Shown piece after piece: positions 1 to 5,170 of a DNA stretch of 5,222 nt. The stretch spans positions 1 through 5,222 of the forward strand of contig JAMOUE010000454.1 of the NCBI GenBank assembly GCA_027068235.1, in the 5' to 3' direction. The position numbers and the translations under genes are program-made. This stretch comes from Deltaproteobacteria bacterium (lineage in GTDB: Bacteria > Desulfobacterota > Dissulfuribacteria > Dissulfuribacterales > QOAL01). The first letter of the stretch is position 1, and each line of letters starts with the position of its first letter. The notes beneath the pieces were generated by a model. It was not told where the DNA came from. It did no database searches and worked only from the letters and a program-made list of their open reading frames with translations.

Positions 1-1262
1 GGCCAGTAAAAAAGATTTTTGACAATTTGCCTTCGTGCCAGGAGGTCGTATTCCTTTCTACTTGTAACAGGGTTGAAATAATTGCAGCTTCATCTGCGCC
101 TGAAAAGGCAAGAAATGAGATATTGGGATTCTGGATCAATCACTCGGGTCTAAGCGAAGAGGTGCTATCCAGTTGTTCTTATGATTATGTGGGCGAGTCA
201 GCAATCAGACACGTATTCAGGGTTGCTTCCAGTCTTGATTCCATGGTGGTGGGAGAGCCCCAGATACTGGGCCAGTTAAAAGAGGCCTACCGAATGGCCC
301 TTGAGGAGGGATGTTCTGGTCAGCTACTAAACAAGCTTATGCACAAGGCCTTTTCTGTGGCCAAAAGGATAAGAACCGAGACAAAGATTGCCAGCCAGGC
401 GGTATCCATAAGTTATGCCGCGGTCGCCTTGGCAAAGAAGATATTTGGTGATCTTTCTGGCAAAAAGGCCATGTTGATTGGCGCTGGGGAAATGGCTGAG
501 CTTGCAGCCCAACACCTCAAGGCCAATGGCATAGAGGAACTGATTGTTGCCAACAGAACGCTCGAAAGGGCGGTTGAGCTTGCCAAGGCCCTTGGTGGTA
601 AGGCCATATCTTTGGCAGAGTTGGATGATGCCCTTATAGAGACAGATATTGTCATAAGTTCTACTGGAGCCCCTGGTGTCATAATCCAAAAGGAACAGGT
701 CAAAAGGATAATGAGACCAAGACGCCACAGACTGCTTTTCTTCATTGATATTGCCGTTCCAAGAGATATTGATCCAGAAGTGAATGATATAGATAATGTC
801 TATCTCTTTGATATCGATGAACTGAAAGAGGTCGTTGAGGAGAACAAGGCGGAGCGGCAGAGAGAAGCTGTAAAGGCAGAAAGAATCATAGAGGCAGAGG
901 TTATAAAGTTTCAATCATGGCTTAATTCCCTTGATATTGTTCCAGTAATAAAAGGCCTTCAAGAAAAGGCCGAATCCATAAGGCAAAGAGAGCTTGCAAG
1001 GACACTTAAGAATCTCAAGCACCTTGAAAAAAAAGATATCAAGGCCATAGAAAAGCTTACCAGGTCGCTTGTTAGCAAGCTCCTGCACGACCCAATAATT
1101 TTTCTCAAAAAAGGTTCTGAGCTTGAAGATAGAGAAGAGATACTGGGTATGATAAGCAGGCTTTTTTCCCTTAATGGTGTTGGTCAGGCCATATCAATGG
1201 AAAATTACAAGAAAAAGCAGGATACATGTTCACAACAGGTATCCTCTTCAGAGGATGGTTAA
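1..1262 (+). CDS. hemA: Glutamyl-tRNA reductase, 5'-truncated by the window edge
   Basis: HemA reduces glutamyl-tRNA(Glu) with NADPH to glutamate-1-semialdehyde, the first committed step of C5 tetrapyrrole synthesis, in the cytoplasm. The frame is open to the left edge (first full codon at 3), so the real start lies outside. The TTG at 27 is not a credible start because it would remove the conserved N-terminal strand. Numbering from that TTG, the catalytic cysteine is C13 in LSTCNRVE (codon 63-65). GEPQILGQ (76-83) belongs to the catalytic domain. GAGEMAELAA (152-161) is the NADPH-binding Rossmann loop, followed by VANRT. DIAVPRDIDP (241-250) is a family signature. The charged helical region from about 265, including FQSWLNSLDIVPVI, is the dimerisation domain. 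About 419 residues are visible, so probably 25-35 are missing. The C-terminal tail (about 390-411) is polar and not conserved. Its stop overlaps that of the convergent mscS-type gene. I see no terminator of its own directly downstream. Confidence 0.97.
   Translation, partial: PVKKIFDNLPSCQEVVFLSTCNRVEIIAASSAPEKARNEILGFWINHSGLSEEVLSSCSYDYVGESAIRHVFRVASSLDSMVVGEPQILGQLKEAYRMALEEGCSGQLLNKLMHKAFSVAKRIRTETKIASQAVSISYAAVALAKKIFGDLSGKKAMLIGAGEMAELAAQHLKANGIEELIVANRTLERAVELAKALGGKAISLAELDDALIETDIVISSTGAPGVIIQKEQVKRIMRPRRHRLLFFIDIAVPRDIDPEVNDIDNVYLFDIDELKEVVEENKAERQREAVKAERIIEAEVIKFQSWLNSLDIVPVIKGLQEKAESIRQRELARTLKNLKHLEKKDIKAIEKLTRSLVSKLLHDPIIFLKKGSELEDREEILGMISRLFSLNGVGQAISMENYKKKQDTCSQQVSSSEDG
1211..1245 (-). 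terminator. Probable intrinsic terminator of the mscS-type gene, inside the hemA coding end
   Basis: Reading the - strand past the mscS stop, AGGATAC (1245-1239) pairs with GTATCCT (1225-1219). Inside that stem, after one C/T mismatch, TGTT pairs with AACA around a 3-nt GTG loop. The hairpin is followed by GC and then five Ts (1216-1212). A stem of 7+4 bp directly before a U-tract is the form of a Rho-independent terminator. The short T-run and modest GC content make its strength uncertain. The structure is seen in the sequence; termination is inferred. Confidence 0.55.
1219..1256 (+). repeat. Overlapping inverted repeats giving two mutually exclusive hairpins
   Basis: The segment ATCCT at 1241-1245 can pair upstream with AGGAT at 1219-1223, within the 7-bp stem AGGATAC/GTATCCT. 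It can instead pair downstream with AGGAT at 1252-1256, within the 6-bp stem ATCCTC-TTCA-GAGGAT. Both stems are perfect and cannot form together in one RNA. On the + strand they cover the last codons of hemA. On the - strand they form the first 3' untranslated bases of mscS, where the distal hairpin leads into a T-run. Confidence 0.7.
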
Positions 1263-2365
1263 TGGGTAAAGGTGTTTTCCATATTTTCTGTTGTTGATGC
1301 GCCCTTGATATAAAGTTCCCGCTTTGGAAAAGGTATCTCTATGTTTTTTTCTTTAAAGGTTCTGTCTATTGCCATTAAAAGCTGATGCGTGACCCTTCCT
1401 TTTAGGCTTGGTTCGTTTACCCAGCAAAGGAGTTCAAAGTCGATGGAAGAGTCGTTAAACCTGCGGACTCTTGCCCGTGGTTTGGGGCTTCTGGCAACGT
1501 CTGGGTCCGCCAAGGCGATCTCCACCAAAAGCTCTGTCACCTCTTTCAAGTTTGTACCATATGCCACTCCAACTGGAACCCGTATCCTGAACCGTGATAC
1601 CGGAGCACTTTCATTTATTATCTTGACATTTGCCATGATGGAGTTTGGGATGGTTATCAAGACGTCGTCTCTGGTCTTGATCCTTGTAGAACGTATTCCT
1701 ATATCCACAACCTCTCCGCGTTCTCCTGAGTCCAGGATGATATAGTCCCCCACCTTGTATGATCTATCCATAAAGATGGAGATGCCGCCAAAAAAGTTGG
1801 CAAGACTGTCCTTTGCCGCCATGGCAATGGCTATTCCTGCAATGCCTGCAGATGCAAAAAGGGGTGTAAGACTTACATCCCATACCATAAGGATGGCAAT
1901 GATGCCTGCAACTATCACAGAGATACGCAAGACGTTTCTAAATAAGAGGAACACCTCTCGGCCTATTTTTGCCTTTTCAGAAAGTGCGTAACCCTTTTGG
2001 AATTTAACAGTGGAAATGAAGTGGGCAGTAGGTATCCACCAGACCATAATTATAAGGGTCTTAATGCTATTTGTGGCGATAAAGTCCCAGGGATGTGGAA
2101 GTTTTGAACTGACTGCCACATGTAGCGGCCCAAGTAGTAGAATAGTCAGACAGGCTGGTTTGTGGATAAAATCAATAAGCTGATCGTCAAAAGAGACATG
2201 TGTCAGTGCAGCTAGTTTTTTAAGGGCCTTATCTATAAAGATCCCAACAAGCTTTGCTAAAATGGCATATCCTGCTATTGTAATTAATGCATCTAAATGT
2301 TCGTTATCAAGAAAATAAAGTATCTTGTGTAGATATAGTTTTATCTGCTGGTTGACATGTTCCAT
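1259..2365 (-). CDS. MscS-family small-conductance mechanosensitive channel
   Basis: This is an inner-membrane channel expected to open under membrane tension and release solutes during hypo-osmotic shock. The 368-residue product has hydrophobic segments at about 24-44, 70-88, 100-120 and 143-163. The pore-lining helix follows at about 167-195, rich in Gly and Ala (ASAGIAGIAIAMAAKDSL), then NFFGGI. Next comes the MscS beta-domain: DRSYKVGDYI (200-209), GEVVDIGIRSTRIKT (217-231) and ITIPNS (237-242). The cytoplasmic alpha/beta cage domain runs to about 350, ending in IPFPKREL. It has more N-terminal membrane helices than the three of E. coli MscS, so it is MscS-like rather than a clear mscS orthologue. 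The ATG at 2365 is the first in-frame start after the upstream stop at 2404-2402. It has no clear Shine-Dalgarno, and a TATAAT box lies only seven bases upstream. The gene faces hemA and its stop overlaps the hemA stop. Gating selectivity (ion or solute) cannot be read from the sequence. Confidence 0.95.
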   Translation of the reverse strand: MEHVNQQIKLYLHKILYFLDNEHLDALITIAGYAILAKLVGIFIDKALKKLAALTHVSFDDQLIDFIHKPACLTILLLGPLHVAVSSKLPHPWDFIATNSIKTLIIMVWWIPTAHFISTVKFQKGYALSEKAKIGREVFLLFRNVLRISVIVAGIIAILMVWDVSLTPLFASAGIAGIAIAMAAKDSLANFFGGISIFMDRSYKVGDYIILDSGERGEVVDIGIRSTRIKTRDDVLITIPNSIMANVKIINESAPVSRFRIRVPVGVAYGTNLKEVTELLVEIALADPDVARSPKPRARVRRFNDSSIDFELLCWVNEPSLKGRVTHQLLMAIDRTFKEKNIEIPFPKRELYIKGASTTENMENTFTH

Positions 2366-2380
2366 GGGAGCTATTATAAA
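2352..2380 (+). promoter_or_regulatory. Near-consensus sigma70-type promoter for rpsT
   Basis: TTGACA at 2352-2357 (6/6 to consensus) is followed by a 17-bp spacer and TATAAA at 2375-2380 (5/6). The predicted transcription start is near 2387, giving a leader of about 48 nt before the rpsT ATG. The -35 box and part of the spacer lie inside the first codons of the divergent mscS-type gene. Strong box matches at ideal spacing, just upstream of a highly expressed ribosomal protein gene, support the call. No transcript data are available. Confidence 0.75.
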
Positions 2381-2401
2381 GGGTCGCCAGTCGAAGATAA
2401 A
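2373..2401 (-). promoter_or_regulatory. Possible promoter of the mscS-type gene, overlapping the rpsT promoter
   Basis: On the - strand a perfect TATAAT lies at 2378-2373, with a weak -35 candidate TTTATC (2401-2396, 3/6) at 17-bp spacing. The -10 box shares the TTATAA core (2374-2379) with the rpsT -10 box on the other strand. A start about 7 bases downstream would fall at or next to the mscS ATG (2365), implying a leaderless or nearly leaderless mRNA. This agrees with the lack of a Shine-Dalgarno there. The weak -35 keeps confidence moderate. Confidence 0.4.
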
Positions 2402-2434
2402 TCAAATTTTTAACCAAACTATAGTGGAGGATTA

Positions 2435-2716
2435 ATGGCAAATCATAAATCTGCTCTTAAAAGGGTTCGCCAAAACAAAAAGCGCAGACTTAGAAATAAG
2501 ATGCGCAAAACCAGGATCAAGAATCTTACCAAGGCCGTTGAGGCTGCTATAGCAGATAAAGCTCCAGAGCTTGCAATGGAGAAGTTGCGTCAGGCACAAA
2601 GTTACATAGACAAGATAGGACGCAAAAAGGGTACACTTCATAGACGCACTGCTTCCAGAAAGGTATCTCGTCTGTATAAAAAGGTCAGCAACTTATTAAA
2701 GGCCTCTGCACAATAA
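2435..2716 (+). CDS. rpsT: 30S ribosomal protein S20 (bS20)
   Basis: This small basic protein binds 16S rRNA in the body of the 30S subunit and is an early assembly protein. The 93 residues match the family throughout. The N-terminus is MANHKSALKRVRQNKKRRLRN, residues 1-21 here, with the conserved MAN-KSA-KR-RQN-KRRLRN pattern. An Ala-rich helix covers about 31-45. The C-terminal signature KGTLHRRTASRKVSRLYKK covers 65-83. E. coli S20 has 87 residues, so the length is normal. A strong Shine-Dalgarno GGAGGA (2426-2431) sits 3 nt before the ATG. It is transcribed from the near-consensus promoter upstream, divergently from mscS. S20 is autoregulated in E. coli, but I see no strong leader structure that would show this here. 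No convincing terminator follows, so transcription may continue into the lipoprotein gene. Confidence 0.98.
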   Translation: MANHKSALKRVRQNKKRRLRNKMRKTRIKNLTKAVEAAIADKAPELAMEKLRQAQSYIDKIGRKKGTLHRRTASRKVSRLYKKVSNLLKASAQ

Positions 2717-2778
2717 TAAAAAGTATAAACGTTTTTTTTCAAAACAGCCCAAAAGGCGCCTTTAAAATAATAATAAAG
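2717..2778 (+). other. Intergenic gap between rpsT and the lipoprotein gene: T-run and palindrome, no clear terminator
   Basis: This 62-bp AT-rich gap holds a run of eight Ts (2732-2739). Only AT-rich pairing precedes the run (AAACGTTT, 2727-2734), so it is not a convincing GC-rich terminator. A TAAAAT at 2763-2768 resembles a -10 box, but there is no matching -35 at 16-18 bp. Whether the downstream genes are read from rpsT or from their own promoter is not settled by the sequence. Confidence 0.5.
2752..2763. repeat. 12-bp perfect palindrome AAAGGCGCCTTT
   Basis: A self-complementary 12-mer with a GGCGCC core lies in an AT-rich gap, 15 bases before the lipoprotein start codon. With no spacer it is a poor RNA hairpin, since an RNA loop would consume the GC core. 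A protein-binding dyad is therefore the more natural reading if it has a function. Chance occurrence is possible. Confidence 0.5.
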
Positions 2779-3276
2779 ATGGCAACGAAACCAGACAACT
2801 TAAGATGTATGTTGACTGGTTTCGTTTTTCTTATTTTATGTGCTGGCTGTGCACAGCACGCCAAGTTCATATCTCCCAAGGTTGAACTACTCAACTTAAC
2901 CGTAAAGGATGTTTCCTTTTCACATATCAACTATCAGGCCAATATACGGCTTTATAATCCCAACTTAGAGGCACTTCGCATCGACTTTATGGAATACAGC
3001 CTTTATATCAATGGGATAAGGCTTGTTGATGGAGCTGAACAGGTTGACCAGAAGATAGGCCCCCATGAAGAGGCTGTGATTCCTGTCAGGCTCTCTGGTT
3101 CTGTTCTAAGTGTAATAAGGTTGATTTCAAATATGCAAAATGCCAGGGAAGTAGATTTTGAGATGAAAGGCACTGTCTCTGGCACGGATACCAGCGGCAG
3201 TCCATTTTCCTTGCCTTTTTCTGAAAAGGGCAAGCTAGATCTTTCTTCCCTTAATCCAGGTCTTCCCTTGCGCTAG
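2779..3276 (+). CDS. Putative lipoprotein with a LEA14/WHy-type (LEA_2) domain
   Basis: This 165-residue protein is probably anchored to the cell envelope. The N-terminus has K4 and R9, a hydrophobic stretch (12-20) and C24 as the likely lipidated residue in L-C-A-G-C. The -3 position is Cys instead of the usual Leu, so the lipobox is atypical. A25 at +2 would fit outer-membrane sorting by the E. coli rule. The rest resembles the LEA14/WHy beta-sandwich: ISPKVELLNLTVKDVSF, then NYQANIRLYNPN with the hallmark NPN (60-62). After that come YSLYINGIRLVDG and a late strand DFEMKGTVSG ending in LPFSEKGKLDL. Such domains are linked to desiccation or stress tolerance in plants, but their role in bacterial lipoproteins is not established. 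ATG 2779 is chosen over ATG 2809 because it keeps the positive charges of the signal peptide. Neither has a good Shine-Dalgarno. The radical SAM gene follows after 19 bp, suggesting co-transcription. Confidence 0.82.
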   Translation: MATKPDNLRCMLTGFVFLILCAGCAQHAKFISPKVELLNLTVKDVSFSHINYQANIRLYNPNLEALRIDFMEYSLYINGIRLVDGAEQVDQKIGPHEEAVIPVRLSGSVLSVIRLISNMQNAREVDFEMKGTVSGTDTSGSPFSLPFSEKGKLDLSSLNPGLPLR

Positions 3277-3283
3277 GATCAAA

Positions 3284-3290
3284 GAGGGGA
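3284..3290 (+). promoter_or_regulatory. Ribosome binding site that decides the radical SAM start
   Basis: GAGGGGA lies just after the lipoprotein stop. Two ATGs overlap here as ATGTATG, at 3292 and 3296. The purine-rich site is only 1-2 nt from the first but 5-6 nt from the second. Only the second is in frame with the radical SAM protein, so 3296 is the start. Confidence 0.7.
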
Positions 3291-3295
3291 AATGT

Positions 3296-4267
3296 ATGCT
3301 CCTTATAGAGCACCTTCTCTCTGGCGGTATAATTACCAATTACTATTGTACTTCTTCGTGTCGCCACTGTCTTTATAGGTGTAGTCCTTACTGGCCAAAG
3401 GATTATATGACAAAAGAAATGGCCAGAAACGCCTTTGAAACCTGTAAAAGACTTGGCTGTTTCTCCGTTCATATCGGTGGAGGCGAACCATTTCTCAATC
3501 TTCAAGGGTTGCTATCGGTATTGGAGGCCGCACGGGATTCTGGCATCAGTATTGAGTATGTAGAAACAAATTCTTCCTGGTTTACCGATGCTGAAAAGGC
3601 TGTATCTATCCTTGAAAAGGTTAAAGGATTGGGTGTTAGTACACTACTTGTTTCTGCAAGCCCCTTTCACCTGGAGTTTATTCCATTTAAAAAGGTGCTT
3701 GGTGTTGTGGAAGCCTGCAAGTATGTAGGAATGAAGCCGTTTTTATGGACGGAGGCTTTCTTTAATTTGTTTCAAGGACTTGACCCTTCAAAACGCTATA
3801 CCATACACGACTTGGAAATCATATTTGGGAAAGATAAGATCCGACAGATGATATCTTCTTATTGGATACATCCTGGAGGCAGGGCCCTTGAAACATTTTT
3901 CGATTCTGGATTCACCTTTGAGGAGCTGCTAGAAAGATATCAAGGAGGCTGTCAGGAGCTTTCAGATACATCCCATTTCCACATGGATCTTTATGGTAAC
4001 TATATTCCAGGACTATGTAGCGGCCTTGCAGTAGAGACAAAAGATCTTGGAAAGCCACTTGATCCATCAAAATATCCTATCTGTTCAATCCTGTATGAAG
4101 AAGGCATCAGGGGTTTGTTTCGCTATGCATCCTCAAAAGGATTTATGCCCTCTAAGGGACGCCAGTATGGGGCAAAGTGTAGCCTTTGTTTCCATATGAG
4201 AAGTTTTCTTTTTAGGCAGGGAGAGTCCCTCCATGAACTTGCTCCAAATAGCCATTACAAGATATAG
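3296..4267 (+). CDS. Radical SAM enzyme with a cysteine-rich C-terminal region, substrate unknown
   Basis: This is a 323-residue cytoplasmic protein of the radical SAM superfamily. Such enzymes use a [4Fe-4S] cluster to cleave S-adenosylmethionine reductively and start radical chemistry. The cluster motif CxxxCxxC is at C18, C22 and C25, with an extra C29 four residues later. GGGEP (61-65) is the SAM-binding motif, and VETNSSWF (89-96) continues the partial TIM barrel. After about residue 185 the protein leaves the core. It has WIHPGGRA (190-197), C219, then HFHMDLYGNYIPGLCSG (227-243, containing C241), C263, and finally KCSLCFHMR (294-302, C295 and C298). These cysteines could bind an auxiliary iron-sulfur cluster, as in SPASM or twitch domains, though the spacing does not match a canonical SPASM that I recognise. 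I cannot assign a substrate, and no precursor peptide is visible nearby. It lies 19 bp after the lipoprotein gene and probably shares its transcript. Confidence 0.92.
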   Translation: MLLIEHLLSGGIITNYYCTSSCRHCLYRCSPYWPKDYMTKEMARNAFETCKRLGCFSVHIGGGEPFLNLQGLLSVLEAARDSGISIEYVETNSSWFTDAEKAVSILEKVKGLGVSTLLVSASPFHLEFIPFKKVLGVVEACKYVGMKPFLWTEAFFNLFQGLDPSKRYTIHDLEIIFGKDKIRQMISSYWIHPGGRALETFFDSGFTFEELLERYQGGCQELSDTSHFHMDLYGNYIPGLCSGLAVETKDLGKPLDPSKYPICSILYEEGIRGLFRYASSKGFMPSKGRQYGAKCSLCFHMRSFLFRQGESLHELAPNSHYKI

Positions 4268-4411
4268 CCACCTTCTTTAAAAATCCTTTCAAAATCTCTT
4301 TTTCTAGCCCTTGTGATACATTGATCGTCTTATTATAACCTAAAGGTAAACTAATAGTCTTGTATCTTTTTTTGTGTTCTTAGCTCATTGTGTTGTTAAG
4401 AGGATCTAGCT
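4268..4411 (+). other. Intergenic gap upstream of the DUF1614 gene
   Basis: This 144-bp AT-rich gap separates the radical SAM and DUF1614 genes. It holds the promoter at 4311-4339 and a T-run near 4368-4374 that has no stem before it. I find no convincing terminator, no small ORF with a ribosome binding site and no RNA gene. Confidence 0.5.
4311..4339 (+). promoter_or_regulatory. Likely sigma70-type promoter for the DUF1614 gene
   Basis: TTGTGA at 4311-4316 (4/6 to TTGACA), a 17-bp spacer, and TATAAC at 4334-4339 (5/6 to TATAAT). The start would fall near 4346, leaving a leader of about 66 nt. An overlapping TATTAT at 4331-4336 is an alternative -10 box. In AT-rich DNA such matches can arise by chance. 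Confidence 0.5.
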
Positions 4412-5101
4412 ATGCCTATCGAATCTATGATTTTTAGTCCTATTAGTATTTTGTTCTTTCTAATCCTTCTGACCATTTTTTTCCTTGTTATCATCTTTCT
4501 TCATATTGGATTGATAACAATTGCCTTTGAACGATTAGGCCTTACAGAGATTCAGGCATTTGGTTTTTTGCTCATTTCTCTTCTTGGTAGCCATATAAAT
4601 ATCCCTATAAAACGCATTGAAGTTCCAACTGATGAAACATTTGACGAACAGGTCCGTTTTCTAGGCGTGCTTTACAATGTTCCCAAAAGAATCTCTAAGG
4701 GATATATGGTAGTCGCCGTAAACTTTGGTGGTGCAATCGTACCTTTTCTGCTTTCTTGTTATTTAATGGTAAAAAATGAGATGTTTTTGGAGCCAATTAT
4801 TGGGGCCTTGTTGGTGGCGGTATTAACATATTTCTTTGCAAAGCCTGTCCCAGGTGTAGGAATCGCTATGCCCGTATTTATCCCACCCATTATTGCAGCC
4901 CTTGTAACATTAGTGCTCGGTGGTGAGCAGCATGCCCCAGCAACTGCCTATATTGCAGCCACCATGGGAACCTTGCTAGGTGCAGACATCTTTCACCTGA
5001 AAGATTTACCTAAGATTCACGCACCCATGGTGTCAATAGGCGGAGCCGGGACCTTTGACGGGATATTTTTGGCAGGGATAATTGCCGTGATCCTAGCTTG
5101 A
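4412..5101 (+). CDS. DUF1614-family polytopic membrane protein
   Basis: This 229-residue integral membrane protein has no known function. About seven hydrophobic segments are visible, near 10-35, 45-62, 98-119, 127-143, 148-170, 177-193 and 206-229. A soluble, charged loop lies at about 66-98. Conserved-looking DUF1614 motifs are GSHINIP (59-65), NFGGAIVP (104-111), KPVPGVGIAMP (144-154), GADIFHLKD (190-198) and GGAGTFDGIFL (210-220). The length is typical and the ends look intact. The ATG is well supported by AAGAGGA (4398-4404) with a 7-nt spacer. It has its own likely promoter and is followed after 69 bp by a probable new gene. Polar residues (D192, H195, D198, D216) inside or next to membrane segments hint at an active or transport site, but that is inference only. 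The family match is recalled from motif memory, not from a search. Confidence 0.88.
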   Translation: MPIESMIFSPISILFFLILLTIFFLVIIFLHIGLITIAFERLGLTEIQAFGFLLISLLGSHINIPIKRIEVPTDETFDEQVRFLGVLYNVPKRISKGYMVVAVNFGGAIVPFLLSCYLMVKNEMFLEPIIGALLVAVLTYFFAKPVPGVGIAMPVFIPPIIAALVTLVLGGEQHAPATAYIAATMGTLLGADIFHLKDLPKIHAPMVSIGGAGTFDGIFLAGIIAVILA

Positions 5102-5170
5102 AAATCCTTTTTGATAGCCTAAAAATGTTCTTGATTTTGAGTGAGGTTCTCCTGTGTTAGAAGAGGACAA

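Noticed and set aside
27..29. TTG at 27 as the start of hemA
   Set aside because: The frame is open upstream to the window edge, and HemA proteins have a conserved N-terminal segment before STCNR. The start lies outside the window.
327..914. Long open frames on the - strand inside hemA (327-914 and 413-745)
   Set aside because: They are antisense to a clear hemA coding frame, their translations resemble no family I know, and they lack ribosome binding sites.
400..1050. Frequent AAGGCC strings in hemA as a possible repeat or signal
   Set aside because: They are mostly in-frame Lys-Ala codon pairs and are explained by codon use.
1389..1991. + strand open frames inside the mscS-type gene (1389-1745 and 1755-1991)
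   Set aside because: They are shadows of the channel gene, whose - strand translation has clear MscS motifs throughout.
2420..2425. TATAGT as the rpsT -10 box
   Set aside because: It would start the transcript inside or after the Shine-Dalgarno and has no -35 partner. The TTGACA/TATAAA pair upstream is far better.
2732..2739. Run of eight Ts after rpsT as an intrinsic terminator
   Set aside because: Only AT-rich pairing (AAACGTTT) precedes it, and there is no GC-containing stem.
3292..3366. Short ORF starting at ATG 3292, in frame with the lipoprotein after its TAG
   Set aside because: It ends after about 25 codons, its ATG is too close to the ribosome binding site, and it lies over the radical SAM start. 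There is no reason to propose amber readthrough.
4218..4230. Hairpin AGGGA-GAG-TCCCT near the end of the radical SAM gene as a terminator
   Set aside because: It is inside the coding region, has only five base pairs and no T-run follows.
5101..5138. AAAATC/GATTTT inverted repeat after the DUF1614 gene as a terminator
   Set aside because: The stem is short and AT-rich with a loop of about 26 nt, too weak to call.
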